Source of the DNA: Epiperipatus broadwayi
Taxonomy: Eukaryota; Onychophora; Udeonychophora; Euonychophora; Peripatidae
Length of the DNA: 64,000 nt
Direction: 5' to 3'
Assembly (NCBI GenBank): GCA_028023455.1
Contig: JAQFVV010012534.1
Span: forward strand, 2,960,558-3,024,557
Shown piece after piece: positions 35,477 through 48,267 of the stretch. The stretch's first letter is position 1; each line of letters starts with the position of its first letter. Made by a program: the position numbers and the translations under genes. The notes under the pieces are model-generated. The model was not told the DNA's origin, did not search any database, and saw only the letters and a program-made list of their open reading frames with translations.

Positions 35477-38345
35477 ATATATATATATGCATCATAAAAC
35501 ATCTTTCACCCATAAAAACATTATTATATATATATATAATGTTATGATGGTATAAAATAAGTGTAAATAGGGATGGTGGAAAACATCATCATTTCAACCT
35601 CATAAATCCAAATAACACTAACCATGAACAAAAATAGCAAAGAAAAAATACTAAACAATATCTTTTATAAACATAGCATCATAATATAGCATCTCTAGCA
35701 TAATTCATCAATATTTGGCAATCAACCCCTGTGACTGGATCCAAAAATGGTATCCTATAAAATATAGGCTAATCATTTTATAACCAATACCAAACTTAGG
35801 GCATATTATAAAAGAAATTATCATGATTTTATCTGTGTGCACATAATTTAAAGGATACAAATATATGCAATAATAAACCTAAAAAAATTCTGGGATCTTG
35901 ACATCATGCTGATGATCAATACTCTTGGCCATTTGATATCTTGAATGTACTGCCCATGAGTAAATTATTTACTATTACAAATGCAACCTTTAAGAGTGAT
36001 CTTTATTTTTGTCTTACCCAGGAATTTTCTAGAAGTCCACACATACACACTCATAACCACATCTATATATTATAAACCCTGATATGCATGAAACTAGCTT
36101 GCAATTGGAAAAACCCTAGGGACTGTGAACAAGAGAAAATACACATGTATAAACATAATTTACTTTACATTAAATAATTTTATTGGTGTAATCTACAAAT
36201 CCCTTAAAGCACAACTCTATGATCAAATCAGTCACACACACTGCTAATTCACAGAAAGAATGACTAAAATAAATACATCAACAAAAAAATAATTTTAGAG
36301 GCTATTGTTTTTTTAAAAATAAACAATTAATAAATTTATTCCATAAATTAAAAAATTAGAAAAAATCATAATATGACAACTCCAAAATTAACACATAATT
36401 TCATACAATATATATAATTTTCTACAGTAAATGTAATATTATTCTCTGCAGATACTTATTAATTAGCTAAAAATAAATGAGGTATTCCTCTTTACAATAA
36501 ATAATCCTAAAAAAAAAATTAATTTCACAACAAATAACAAATTTTAACTTTGACTTAAACCTTTCTCCCCTTTTCTTTTGAAAATGAAGATGACCCAAAC
36601 ACTTAACATTATGAGGAAAAACATGTTTTCAATAAAACAATTAATTAAAATTTTCCATACAACATATTTATAAGTGTGCACATTATAATATCTCATTTTT
36701 ATCATGAATTTTCTTTCTTTAAGTCTTTTTTGTAGTTACCTAGTTGAATGTTTCTTCTTATAGACTATAGTTACCAGTTTAGTTGACTCTCTTGGCTCCA
36801 GTTTTTTGTAGATTTCTCAGATAATTACTTTATTTAGATACTTGTGAGTTTTCCTTTAAACCAGGATGGCATCTCATATTTTTGATAAATATAGTTTTGA
36901 GGGCCTACAATCTAACGAAGATGCTAGTTGTTACATTGAAACAAAATTAACAAATCAATTGTTAAATTTAAAAAAATAAACATTCCCATAAATTTCATTA
37001 AGAAGCTTTATTTCATTTTTTTAAAACTTATAACATGGGAAGCAAAAAGAGACTCTTAACATTGTTATATGTTGATTCCATTCAGTATGTTTCTGTTTGT
37101 CAGAAATTTATTTGGTAAATTGTCATAATGATAAAAATTTGAAATCTTCTTGTTCCAAAAGTACAGGATCCTATCCTTCAGAAAAGTGTGTTAATGGTCA
37201 CAATATGATTGCATGTCCTTGACAAAAATAAAGTGTAAATATTGTTTTATATTTTTTCATTTTTCTGTTAATAAGTTAATAACAATAGTCAAATATGTTT
37301 AAAAATACATATATACAAGCAACAAAGATTACAAATTATAAAATTATTATATAAAAGCCTTTTCCGGCAAATTATATTTTTTTGCCCTTTTCAATATGTC
37401 TCTACGATTTAAAGCACATACAGCGACATGTATATCAATACATGAGAGAAGACAGATAAACAAATGGATATCTAAGTTAATCAAAAAATAAACTGCAAAT
37501 ATTGTAATTAATTTTTCCACAATGATATCTTTTTTTAAATGACGTAATAAAAAATAACATGTTAATATCAAATACAACATTTCCTAGCAGGCTTGTTTTT
37601 GTAAACATTTCCCCCAAACCTGTAGATTTATCTATCTTGGTTTGCAAAAAAAACTCAGAAGTATCTTTATTTATTTAGCTTTGTTTTCTTCTTTTCTAGC
37701 TCCAGATAACTAATTTAACAAGCATTTCGATTTTTTCCCCATTTAGATTTTTTTTTCCTTTTTGGTATCTCCAGATTTTAGTTTAATAAGTATTTTCATT
37801 TTAGCTCATCACAGGGTTCAGTTTATACATTGTTTCATTGTAGTTCTTCCATTTAGCTTTTTCTTCTTTTATACTTCCAGATAAATTCCGCAAGAATTTT
37901 TAATTTAAGATTAAAACAATTTTCAATTTAAAAAATATTTCCATTAAAAGTTAGCCCTTCTTCTTTTGTAGTTCCTGATTTCTATTTCACAATTATTTTC
38001 CATAACAGTTCTGCCACTATCCCTTTCTTTTTGTAGTTCCAAATTTCTAGTTTAATAATTTCCATGCCAGGTTACACAAACTAAGAAAGTAATGATTTTG
38101 GATGGTCTGTTGGAAGTTTCTCCCAGAGATATCTACATTCCTTTTGGTGAAATTGGTTATATAACTGGGTTGATAATGCTCAGTTTTCAGCTTACGTTTA
38201 GCACATGATTATTGTCAACATTTAAAAAAAATCTTTTTTAAACTAACAGTGAAGTCAGTTTAACTTCAGATTACCAGGATTACCTTCCATTCCTCCTGAC
38301 CACAATTGGACTGACCCTAACTTGCCACTAAAATCTGATGTCTTC
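35477..38345. other. AT-rich DNA, one interspersed repeat
   Basis: Apart from the shared segment at 35640-35830 no coding or RNA feature was recognised. T-rich pyrimidine tracts are frequent at 37640-38060, where AGCTTTTT/AGTTCTTCCATTT-like phrases recur loosely about every 100 bases. The 77-codon frame at 37347 has no motif. Confidence 0.45.
35640..35830 (+). repeat. Interspersed family C, copy 1
   Basis: It shares with 45540-45700 the blocks ACATAGCATCAT and AGGCTAATCAT, then a block ending CCAATACCAAACTTAG and GCATATTATAA. Orientation is the same in both. No coding potential; type unknown. Confidence 0.55.
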
Positions 38346-39330
38346 TCTCACACATTATTTTATCTTACATAGAGGCAAAAATCTCCATACAATAGCAACC
38401 CTCAGTGCAAGCCAGAGTAATTAACAGATGCTAAAAGATTTGTGCATAAAATCCCTATCTAGTGCCTACTCATCAATATTTCCAGATTAGTTTGTAGCTT
38501 GTGACTTTCATCAATGAAGAACCTTGGCTCTGAGAACACTGCATCTAGATCTTAGAATATAATGCAACCCTCCAGAAGCCACCTTTTATCATTTTAGTTA
38601 ACTATAAAGCTTTGAATACAAAATGAAAACAAAATAATGTTTTCAATTTAAACTCCTTTGCTTGTATAGTCATATAGATCCAAACTCAATTCAGCATTTA
38701 TACATTTTGGTGTCTTTGGTTTTTCAATAACCAGATTTACCAAAATTCTATTGGGCAGGATTGATATTAAACCATCAAACACCACATGGTCACCAATCTT
38801 TATCCTTACACAAGCGAATACATGGAGAGTTTTGCCATTAGGGGTTATCAGCTTGTGTGAGTATAGAGAATGGTGACCACATTTTGCCCAACAGGATTAT
38901 GGTGAATGTGGTTATTAAAGAACAAGAGACACCAAAATGTATAGATGCTGAACTGAGTTTGGATCTACATGACTATACAAGTAAATGAGCTTGAATTAAA
39001 AACATTATTTGAGTTAATTTTGAACTCTAAGTTTTATAGTTAACTAAAAAGATAAAAAGTGGCTGCTGGAGGGTTGCATTAAATCCTAAGATATAGGTGC
39101 AGTGCTCTCAAATCCAAACCTCCTCACTAATAAAGGCCACAAGCTAAAAAATAGTCTGGTGATATTGGATAAATAGGCACTAGATAAGAATTTTATGCAC
39201 AAATCTTCTAGTATCCATTATTCTGGGTTGCATTGAGCTTTTCTATATGGGAAGTTTTGCCTCTATGTGTTATCAGCTTGTGTGAGCATAAATAATGGTG
39301 ATCATGTAATGTTTAGTGGTTTAATTACTA
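38346..39330. repeat. Foldback element of about 1 kb
   Basis: Left arm 38346 to about 38745 is the reverse complement of about 38915-39287. Matching blocks are GTATAGTCATATAGATCCAAACTCA, split here as GTATAGTCAT and GATCCAAACT, then CTGGAGGGTTGCAT against ATGCAACCCTCCAG, and AGAGGCAAAA at the outer end. A motif with CACACAAGCTGATAAC and GGCAAAACT occurs both at the right end and in the centre (38810-38870), so the element is nested or internally rearranged. The arms differ by many substitutions. No ORF is conserved. The type is consistent with a non-autonomous DNA element. Confidence 0.75.
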
Positions 39331-39924
39331 TTTTATCTTTTAATAAATAACTTTGATATCCATCCAATCATATGGACTATCTCAAAAATGACAGCATTAA
39401 GCCCTGATTAATTGATTTTATTTTTACAAGAAGATTCCTTTTTTCCTTAAAAATTTTTTTTAAAAATTATATCCTAATTATTAGAAAAATCCCTTGTTGT
39501 TTGTATTTTCTTAATTATTTAAAACAGATAACATTATATTCATATTTTAATTTGGAAAACATACCTAAAATTCTATCATCGACAGACAGATGGGCAGACA
39601 GACTGGAAGACTGACAGAGACAGAATATATATATACTATTATTTAAATAGATTTCAATTTGTCATTAAATTTAAATATTTGCAACCTAGCTAAATTCATC
39701 TTTAAAAACTAGGTTATCTTGAAACTAATATGAAAAGAAATAATTCTTCTTACTGTATATAAATAGAAAATCATATAACATTAAAATACTAGCTAAAAAT
39801 TATATTTATTAAAATTCTCCCACAACCATGGTTTCATCTATTAACAAATATATCTCAAGTGAAATTCAATTAAATACAAATGACATTTGTATACAAAACA
39901 GAAATAGCCTTCTGATAATTCCCT

Positions 39925-40179
39925 TCAAAAATGACCCATCTTTAATATCATAGGATGTCTTAGTAGAATATTTATCTTCACACTTTCTTTGATTCTTCTT
40001 TTTAAATCATTTTCTTCATATAAGATAACATCTTCATTGACAAATAATATTCTATGATCTGTACTCAGTTTATGACTTATACAAAGATAATTTATGATAC
40101 ATATTTTTAATTCTATTTTTGAGAGCTTTACTCTTTCATTAAGACTTAATTTATTTTGACCTATATAAATTTTATGACA
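39925..40179 (-). pseudogene. Penelope-like element GIY-YIG domain, relic
   Basis: An 85-codon frame on the minus strand begins CHKIYIGQNKLSLNERVK, the YIG half of a GIY-YIG nuclease with its downstream R. It continues with DHRILFVNEDVILYEEND and then KRRIKESVKI, the C-terminal block of PLEs. The usual H after the R and the final NR are not clear. The upstream 300 bases (to 40480) are open in another frame but show no RT motif. It is 5'-truncated and lies in a PLE-rich window; its subfamily differs from the one at 48.3 kb. Confidence 0.65.
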
Positions 40180-40708
40180 CTACAAAGTTTTATAAGATAT
40201 ACTCCAAATAGATTTAATATCAATCACCTGCTTTGAATTATTTATGGTAAATCTTCTTGAATCTGAGACCACCAATATCATGATGACATACTTTGATATT
40301 AAAGATGGGTGGCTTTGAATGAATTTTGAAAAGACTACTTCTGATTTTATGTGTATATATTATAATGGGATGTCGGTTTTCACCAGAAAGAGTGCACATT
40401 TCGCTACAATTGGACTTTGGGTCTTTAGGTAGAATGCTAGAAATGAAACGATGAAATACTAAGTCCATGATTACATCCATCTTTATTATGCTAGCTCAAA
40501 AATTTTCAACTAAATTTTGATATAATTTAGACTAGTTCATCCATCTCTCATCCCTATTTCAGTCACCATTATGCCACAATATTCAACGTCATGGAGAATT
40601 TGCAATTAGCTCTTTTCAGGGATGATTTTAAAACAAGTCATTATCTAATATGCCTTTATATAAGCACTAACTAATAATTGATATTCAAATGATGTTTAAA
40701 ATATTAAC

Positions 40709-40744
<36 letters not shown>

Positions 40745-42974
40745 TAATTATTATGTAATTAATAATGATTATGTATTTATTTATAAATATATAATATAAT
40801 AATGATTAGACAGAGAGATCAAATTAATAACAATATTTAATAAACAACAAAAAATATGATGTAAAAGATAAATAAAATATTAATGAAAAATAAGAATGAA
40901 TTTTATTATTTCAAGAAATTAATAAATAATATTTCCATCCAAAACCTTATGATAAAATTTCATACTATAATAAACTTTTCAAAAGTAAAGAATATAATTT
41001 AAATTAACAGATATATAAAACAATATATAAATTCAAAAAGTAATAATTTAAATAACTTATTAATTTATTTAGTCTTTATTCAAATATTTTAGAATTATTA
41101 ATATATAAGTACTATTTACAATTGTATAACTTATATATTATATGCATTCATAATAAAATAAATACGTTATACATTTATTATATTATATAGTAAATATAAT
41201 AATCCTATTTTAAATATCTGTTAAATAAAATAGTAACCATTTCTTTATACTTCATCTAATTTTGATGAATTATGTCAAACTTTCAATTTATGTTTATAAA
41301 ATTAAATTTGGATATTCCTATTAAAATGAAAAGATGCCAAATTTGAAATAAAAATAATAATAAATATATTAAAATAACATAAATATTATTATAATATATA
41401 TAAATAAATAAAGAAAAACTTATTTGCCAGAGTTAAGAATAAATCTTTAAGTCAGTAGTTTATAATCCTAATGGAGTTCTTTTGCGAAGTATATTAATCC
41501 ATTGGTATAGCAATTATTTATTTATACTTAATTGATAAATTATTAATATTATCCAATGATTTGACTGATATAAAATAAAGTAGATATCCTTCAAATATTG
41601 ATGTTCTTATTCTCCATTTTTCTATTATTATTAGACATTCTATACAACAAATATCTCAAATTAGCATAAAAGTTGGTTTCGAAACCATTATGATATAAAA
41701 TTATTCTACTCACTCCACATTGTAAGATTTCTTTATATATATAATTATTTTAAATTTATATATATTTGTAGAATAACAAAGTGTTAAAATAACAGTTTTC
41801 AAAAACTCAAACAGATGTTCTTTTTTTTTATATTGCTATTCCTTTTAGATTTAATAGAAAATTAAAATATTTTCCTTGTAATCTTTTAATCCATAAATTT
41901 TAATCCATAGATGTTGAATAGTAATATTTATAAAAGAAAAAGTTATTTAAAAAGAAATCATTTTCTTTTCTTCTCTTCAATAACAAAGGACTGAATAAAT
42001 CTCCTTGTGTGTTTTGTTTCAATTTCATGCTTAATTTAAATATTAATTGTTATCAATAAATATAAAGATCCAATAATATATATATATATATAATTATTTA
42101 TTTTTCAATTTCAAATCTAGTAATTACTTGAAAGCTTGACATTATGGTATGTATTATTTAAAATTTATATGTATATATAAATAATATATATGTATACACA
42201 TATTAAAATAATCAAATAGATTTTATATTTATAAATAATTTCATTAGAGATAAGAGTATTTTAAAGTATTCCTATATTAAGTTAATAATAACTAAAAGTT
42301 ATTATTACATTTCCCCTCCCCTTCGAGAATTAAAATTTTAATTTAAGTTAAAATTTTAAACACTTACAAATATTTTAATATGTTCCTATAATTTAATTAC
42401 ATTTATATTTGGATTTTATGAAGGGTTGAATAATTTTTAACTGTTATATCTTCTTTATACTTGGGCTATATTATTCTTTTGATAATGATCAAAAATTAAG
42501 GACTTTGATGGTTAACATTTTAAAACAGTAAATAAATAAATAAATAAAATAATGTGTTTCCTTTTTGGATAACACAAATATATTTATTAGCCTTATTCCT
42601 GTTTCTTTAAGACTTATGGATTTGAAAAAGACTAAATAAATATTAGAGTATCCATTTATTAATATGAATTAACTCTATTGTTTTTACTTATTTCAAGGCA
42701 TTAAAGAATACCCTCATCAAAGCTAATGTTCTTAATTATTTTTTTTTTACATTCACTATTATTATTATTTTTTTTTACAACCGTATGGTTTACATTGCCC
42801 ATATACTTATCTTGATGTTCACCTTATTTCTTTATATATCATTATAAATAGCCAAAATAAGGTTTTATATATATATTGTTGGTATCTAGTTGAATTTCAC
42901 TTGAGAATGACTATTAGTTAACCCTATCGAATTTTGCTATTTCTGATGTTTTCCTTTGTCTAACATGCCAACAT
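40180..42974. other. Very AT-rich DNA, no gene seen
   Basis: There is an (AT)n(GA)n microsatellite at 40710-40742. The rest is A/T homopolymer and TTTATA-like sequence with no frame or repeat that I can support. Confidence 0.5.
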
Positions 42975-43370
42975 AAAATATATGATAAAATGATTATTTC
43001 TTATTAGAAAATAAAACATTTCACTTCATTTGATAGATATTCTTGTTTACTACTGAAATAAATTTTAAATATTCACATTTTGTTTCTGTAAATATTGAAA
43101 AAATGAGGATGTAATGAAAACAAAAACTTTATACATAATCATTTCTAGAAAAATTATTTTCAGTTTATGTCAGTGTAAAATATATGCTAAATTGATTATT
43201 ACTTATCAGAAAATACCAAATTTGACTTTCTTTGATAGATATTATTGTTTACTACTGAAATAAATTTTAAATGTTCACATTATGTTTCTGTAAATATTAA
43301 AAAAATGAATCTGTAATCAAAACAAAGACGTTACATGTCATTTTCTAGAAAGATTATTTTCAGTTTATAA
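42975..43370. repeat. Tandem duplication of a 200-base unit
   Basis: Two consecutive units (about 42975-43170 and 43176-43370) share GTTTACTACTGAAATAAATT, TTTCTGTAAATATT and TTATTTTCAGTTTAT. There are about 10-15 differences per hundred bases. Non-coding. Confidence 0.8.
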
Positions 43371-44117
43371 AATCAACAGAATATTTCTTAATTTTTATTA
43401 TTTTTAAACATTTGAAACATATAATTCTTTATTCCTCTTATATCTAATGAATTATGCTTTAAATGTTTAAATTTTTTAAATATTTATTGCAAAATTATGA
43501 TATTTTCTTTATCCATAAATAAAGTAGTTTGTTTATATCATAGCGACTCTCCAAATTTGCTTCAGGCAACATTTATGTTAGCTGCTAATATAACATTATA
43601 TTTTTGAAAATAAAGTATTTCAAGTCAAAATAAATTATTAATAATTTATATTTGTTGATATCTAATAAATATAGTGTAAATTATTTTTAAAAAAATCTAA
43701 AACCGTAATAAATTCACAAATAAACATGTTTTTGCTAATTGGAAATTTCAATGTCATAAAACAATGAACATTTTACAGCCTTATGTCAGGGTGGAGCTTA
43801 TGTCTATTGTTAGAGTGGGAATTTTGAATTTCATGTTTTTTTTTGCAGAAAGTTCAGGCAAAAAATTTATTATAATAAAATATACCATTTTACATGCATT
43901 TTCATGTATACCACTTATAGAGAAATTCACCAGGGGCGAATTGGCCAAAAGACATTTCTCTGTCATTTGAAGTATCAGTGGGTTAATAAATGAAATAATG
44001 TTCATGAGAAAATTTTAGTAAAAATATTGTTTTAGGTAGTATTTTAATGCTGTATGATTTTCTACTTTATTAATTTATTATTACTAGGATAGTGTTGGTA
44101 GTATTTAATTACATATG

Positions 44118-44980
44118 CCTGGGTCTCTTTTTACACGGACTTATTTAACACGATTTTGAAGTTACGCAATTCGTGTTTCACCGGAAGTCGAACTCCGATA
44201 TTGCGCTATTACTTTAAATAATAAATTTTGTGCACTTATGTTATATTGAAAGTAATAGCACATTATTGAAATTTGACTTTCAACTTAGTAATTTCAATAT
44301 TTTCAGTGCTTTATAATAGTAAGATTTTATGCAATAATGAAATTAAAATCATGATTTCCACATTTTATGTATACACACATTAAATTTTACAAGATTATAA
44401 TGTAAATTTGTTCAAACATTGTGCGTGTTAATCTTGCATTTTAAATCATATTCTGTTTTTGCTTTTTAAAAAAGAACTTAATTTTATTTTTAAAAGGTGA
44501 GTAATAGCAGTGGGCACAATTAAAATTGAAAATTAAAGACAAAAATAAGAATTTAATTTTTAGTTGTTAGATTAATTACTAATTATGTTGTCACCAGAAA
44601 ACCATTAATTAACACAACATGAGAATGATGTTGGTGCTAGTTGTATTTCATGTTGTGAAGAATCTGATTTTTTTATTAGTTTGCAAATGAACCTGTTTAC
44701 CGGCAAATAGTGATAATAATTAAAACGTGTATAAAAAAATATAAATTACTGTAAATTATGCATAAAAATATAGTTTTGAATAAAATTAAATATTATAGTT
44801 AAAAAACGTTTGTCTTGTATCAATTTTTTTCAAATTTGAAATTTTTTATTAGACATATTTTATTTTCTTCTTTTTTTTTTGCATGAATTTTAAAGTAAAT
44901 TTTACGTTGGTGCTTTGCTTTTACACGAGTTTGCGCGTGTTTTCTGAGGAACCTATCTATCGCGTAAAACAAGACCCAGG
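44118..44980. mobile_element. 0.86-kb element with terminal inverted repeats CCTGGGTCT
   Basis: The left end is CCTGGGTCTCTTTTTACACG. The right end reads, in reverse complement, CCTGGGTCTTGTTTTACGCG: 16 to 17 of 20 bases match. TA flanks both ends (CATATG before, TATATA after), compatible with a TA target. The interior has no transposase frame, so it is non-autonomous. A GC-richer stretch near the left end (44160-44215) contains TTACGCAATTCGTGTTTCAC. Confidence 0.75.
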
Positions 44981-45539
44981 TATATATAATATCTTGATAC
45001 CCTGATTTTCATTTGCGTACATCACAATCATGATTGTTCTCCATATATGTTGAATTAGATATTTTCATGAATTTTTAATTCAATAAGAAATAAAGATAAA
45101 AAGATTATATACACATAAACAGAGATAACCTTACTATTTGATGTTTCCAGAAAATCAATTTCTAATTGATAATCTTGAGACTATACAAGTTTTCTCTATT
45201 AATCTACATAACAGATTTTGGGTTTCCAGGCAATGTAAAAGGATAAAGTTACTTCTGTTTACAAGGCTGTACTTTCTTTATATATATTGTTAAAATGAGG
45301 TTGCCTTGACAACCATTTGAGATTATTGGTTGTTATCTATATTAGGATTGTCTAAGTGTAGTCTGGCTTCTAATGGTTATATATATATTCATATAGTTAT
45401 TCATATACAAGCATCAAGTGAAATATTCATATATATATATATTGTAATGTGCCTAAAGAGGTATAGCAGGGATTCTTCTTTCAGTGAACATAAAAATGAA
45501 AAAAAAAACCCAGCATCCGAATCAAATATAGGTAATAAG

Positions 45540-45700
45540 ATGCAACATATGGGATAAACATAGCATCATCAGCATTAACTATTACACGTCAACAGTTATT
45601 TGTGATTTAATTTGAAAAAATAATATAAAATCTTAGGCTAATCATCCTACAGCCAATACCAAACTTAGAGCATATTATAAGCAACCATTTGATAATTAGC
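45540..45700 (+). repeat. Interspersed family C, copy 2
   Basis: This is the partner of 35640-35830, with the same order of blocks (ATAGCATCATCAG, AGGCTAATCATCCTA, CCAATACCAAACTTAG). It starts about 90 bases after an (AT)n/TGTAATGTGCC junction at 45447. Confidence 0.55.
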
Positions 45701-46784
45701 ATTACACTCAAAGTACTAGATAGCCCAGTGCACTAATGATGATACTTCATTGACACAATAATCCCAGCATTTTTGAGAAAAAATGATTTTTAATAATTAG
45801 TTTAGCAGTAATGTTTATGCAAGTTTGGCATTGTCTGCAAGATGATTAGCCTAAAAATGTAGTCACATTACTCAAATGGAACTCGAGAGATTTTATGGAA
45901 ATTAAATAAATCTTGCCCCCTCCCCTACTCAATTTAACACTAAACTTATATACATATGAAAAGAATATAACATAATAAAATCTCTTTGAGTTGAAAAACT
46001 TAAATAAATATAATGCAACAAAAAAATGTAAGTACGTTAAAAATGAAATAACTTTGCTCTTTTTATATTTATTTATTTTCATTTCGAGTTTCTTTTTAGT
46101 ATTCGTTTTGTGATTTTTAAATATTTATTGAGTTGCCTTTTTATTTCAAATATTGATATAAGGAAAATATATTTTTAGTTAGCTCTGACCAGCCATCACT
46201 GGCTGCGCGCTGATCCCTTGTTATATTTACTATTGGAAATATTTAAAAGCAAGAACCAGCGATCTTGACAAAATGCAATAACAACTGGAAAAAGATTTTT
46301 CATTTCTTCACCTTTAACTTTTGTAGAAAAAAAAACAAACTTAAATGTGGTTACATTAGTTTATCTGTTTTTCGATTATTTTTTTACTAACACAAAGCCA
46401 AATATTCTCTAGACATTATATACATGTGCATGAAATATAAAGATTTTTGAAGTGAAACTTTATTTATGCGATTTATGTAATAATAGTAGCTTATGCATAA
46501 AAATTCAACTCAATTGTTTAGTATATAATATAGTAATTTATAAAATCTGCTCTTCTAATTAGAGTTGTGCTAAAATCTACAGGTTTGTCAATAAGTAAGA
46601 CACATTTTAAGAAAAAAAATAATTATCATTGTAAGCAGCCATCTAACTAAAAAAAAAAAAAGAGAAATTGCTCTAAAAATGATTTTTTCAATGATTACAC
46701 ATATAGAACATGATAATCTCTTTTTCGTAGTTATTTTATGATATCTTATAACTTTTGAGGCAGAAAAAATTTCTTTTTAAAATA

Positions 46785-47060
46785 CTTTAACACCATGACT
46801 AATTGCATCTATCTAGTGCATTATATTCTTTACTACATCTTCCCAATGGAAGACATCAATATTTAATTTTTTTAAAAAGATCTTTGAGATAACCCTTACA
46901 ATATAATGGTTGTACCTCTTCCATAAGATCGATGCTCATGTAAATCATAAAAATCCTTTTCAGACGTTTTGAATTGTTCATTCATTTTACATGTCCAATT
47001 TAATACAAGTTGTGGTTTTACAGTAGTGGACTCTATATTATTAAATCCAGTAAATTGATT
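46785..47060 (-). pseudogene. Non-LTR retrotransposon C-terminus, relic
   Basis: On the minus strand a segment reads GYLKDLFKK, then after a frameshift LNIDVFHWEDVVKN, then DAISHGVK. Many LINE ORF2 proteins end with a block of the form RYKDxLKxxLKxxxIxxxxWExxAxDRxxWRxxxxxGV; the order and spacing agree. Upstream, a W and S/GRG-containing stretch fits the preceding block. Stops are present. No RT body accompanies it, so it is a 3' fragment. Confidence 0.6.
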
Positions 47061-47681
47061 GGTTTTAAAATCTTATAAAACATTCTTAAATGAAACAAAA
47101 ATACTTGATAGAAAATACTTTACTATAACTTAAAATGCTGTTCTTATACAAGAAATTCAATCTTTCCTAAACAAAAACAGAAATACAAAGATTAAAATTC
47201 TGATTGATATTTTTAGCAGAAAATCCTTTAGCATCAAATATCAGTTTACATTTATTTATATAAATATTACAAAAAATCATTTGAGATGACAGATACTGAT
47301 AAGAAATATTACGAAAAAGTCACAAATAATAACAATTAACTTTTAAAAATAAACAAAAATTGAGAGGAAAAAACAAACAAGATATTTTTGTATCATAGGG
47401 AAATAAGAACATATACTTGGAATCAGTCTGAATTTAAAGAAAATACCACAGAACTTTAAAAAAAAATGAAGATTTTGATGTTGCATTAATAAGAAAAGTT
47501 CAAAAACTAATATTGCAAGTCTCTGCTTAACTAGGATTGAACCACAAAAAAAACTCTTTTTTTATTGATGACATTGAACATGATAATTTTAAGATTCTAA
47601 TAAAAAAGTTCCAAACTTTATAAGTCAATTATGATTAAGACAATATTATTATTGTTGATAATGATATATGAGCACACCAAC

Positions 47682-47684
<3 letters not shown>

Positions 47685-47768
<84 letters not shown>
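47685..47768. repeat. (TA)n microsatellite, about 84 bases
   Basis: Pure AT dinucleotide run, the longest in the window. It lies about 0.4 kb from the 3' side of the minus-strand PLE. Confidence 0.97.
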
Positions 47769-47771
<3 letters not shown>

Positions 47772-48164
47772 AATGAAATTATTAAAATGAAACAAAATTT
47801 ACCATGTAGTGTTTTAATCAGAATTAAGCCAAGATATAATCAAGCAAGCAACAAATTAAATATGCTATAGAGAAACTGAATCACTTCTTCTAGTGACACT
47901 ACTTGTAATTAGTGTGCACTAATGAGCCACAATGAGAAATCCACTTTTGACACATAGATATCATGTTTATTAACAAGATAAAATTGTTGCTAAATGAAGT
48001 GATTCAATTTTTAATTGGTTGGTTGCTTGCATTCTTTTTAGGTTTTGATTTAAAATATATATATATGGGGAATCTGATTAAATTTTCTATAATTTCATTT
48101 AGCATAAAAACGATTTACTCGCTGATGAAGAAGCTTCCAAATAAACAAAACAAAACTATTAAAT

Positions 48165-48204
48165 GGGCCAAGCGCTTTCGAGGTTTGCCCTCATATTCAT
48201 GGCC
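48165..48204 (-). ncRNA. Hammerhead-ribozyme-like motif downstream of the PLE
   Basis: On the minus strand the order is GGCCATGAATATGA, then GAGG-GCAAA-CCTC as stem II, then GAAA, then GCGCTTGGCCC. GAAAGCGCT is a usual form of the PLE ribozyme, where AGCGCU gives a very short, self-complementary stem III. The CUGAUGA box appears as C(A)TGA(ATA)TGA and is therefore degenerate. It lies about 64 bases after the ORF stop, the expected place. Confidence 0.5.
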
Positions 48205-48267
48205 GACGAAAGTAATAAATCTTTACGTAGTGTTATTAAATAACAAATATGCAAATGTAAATGCAAA

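Noticed and set aside
48121-48130. Plus-strand CTGATGA as a hammerhead box
   Set aside because: No stem II followed by GAAA at the right distance on that strand; the better motif is on the minus strand at 48165-48204.
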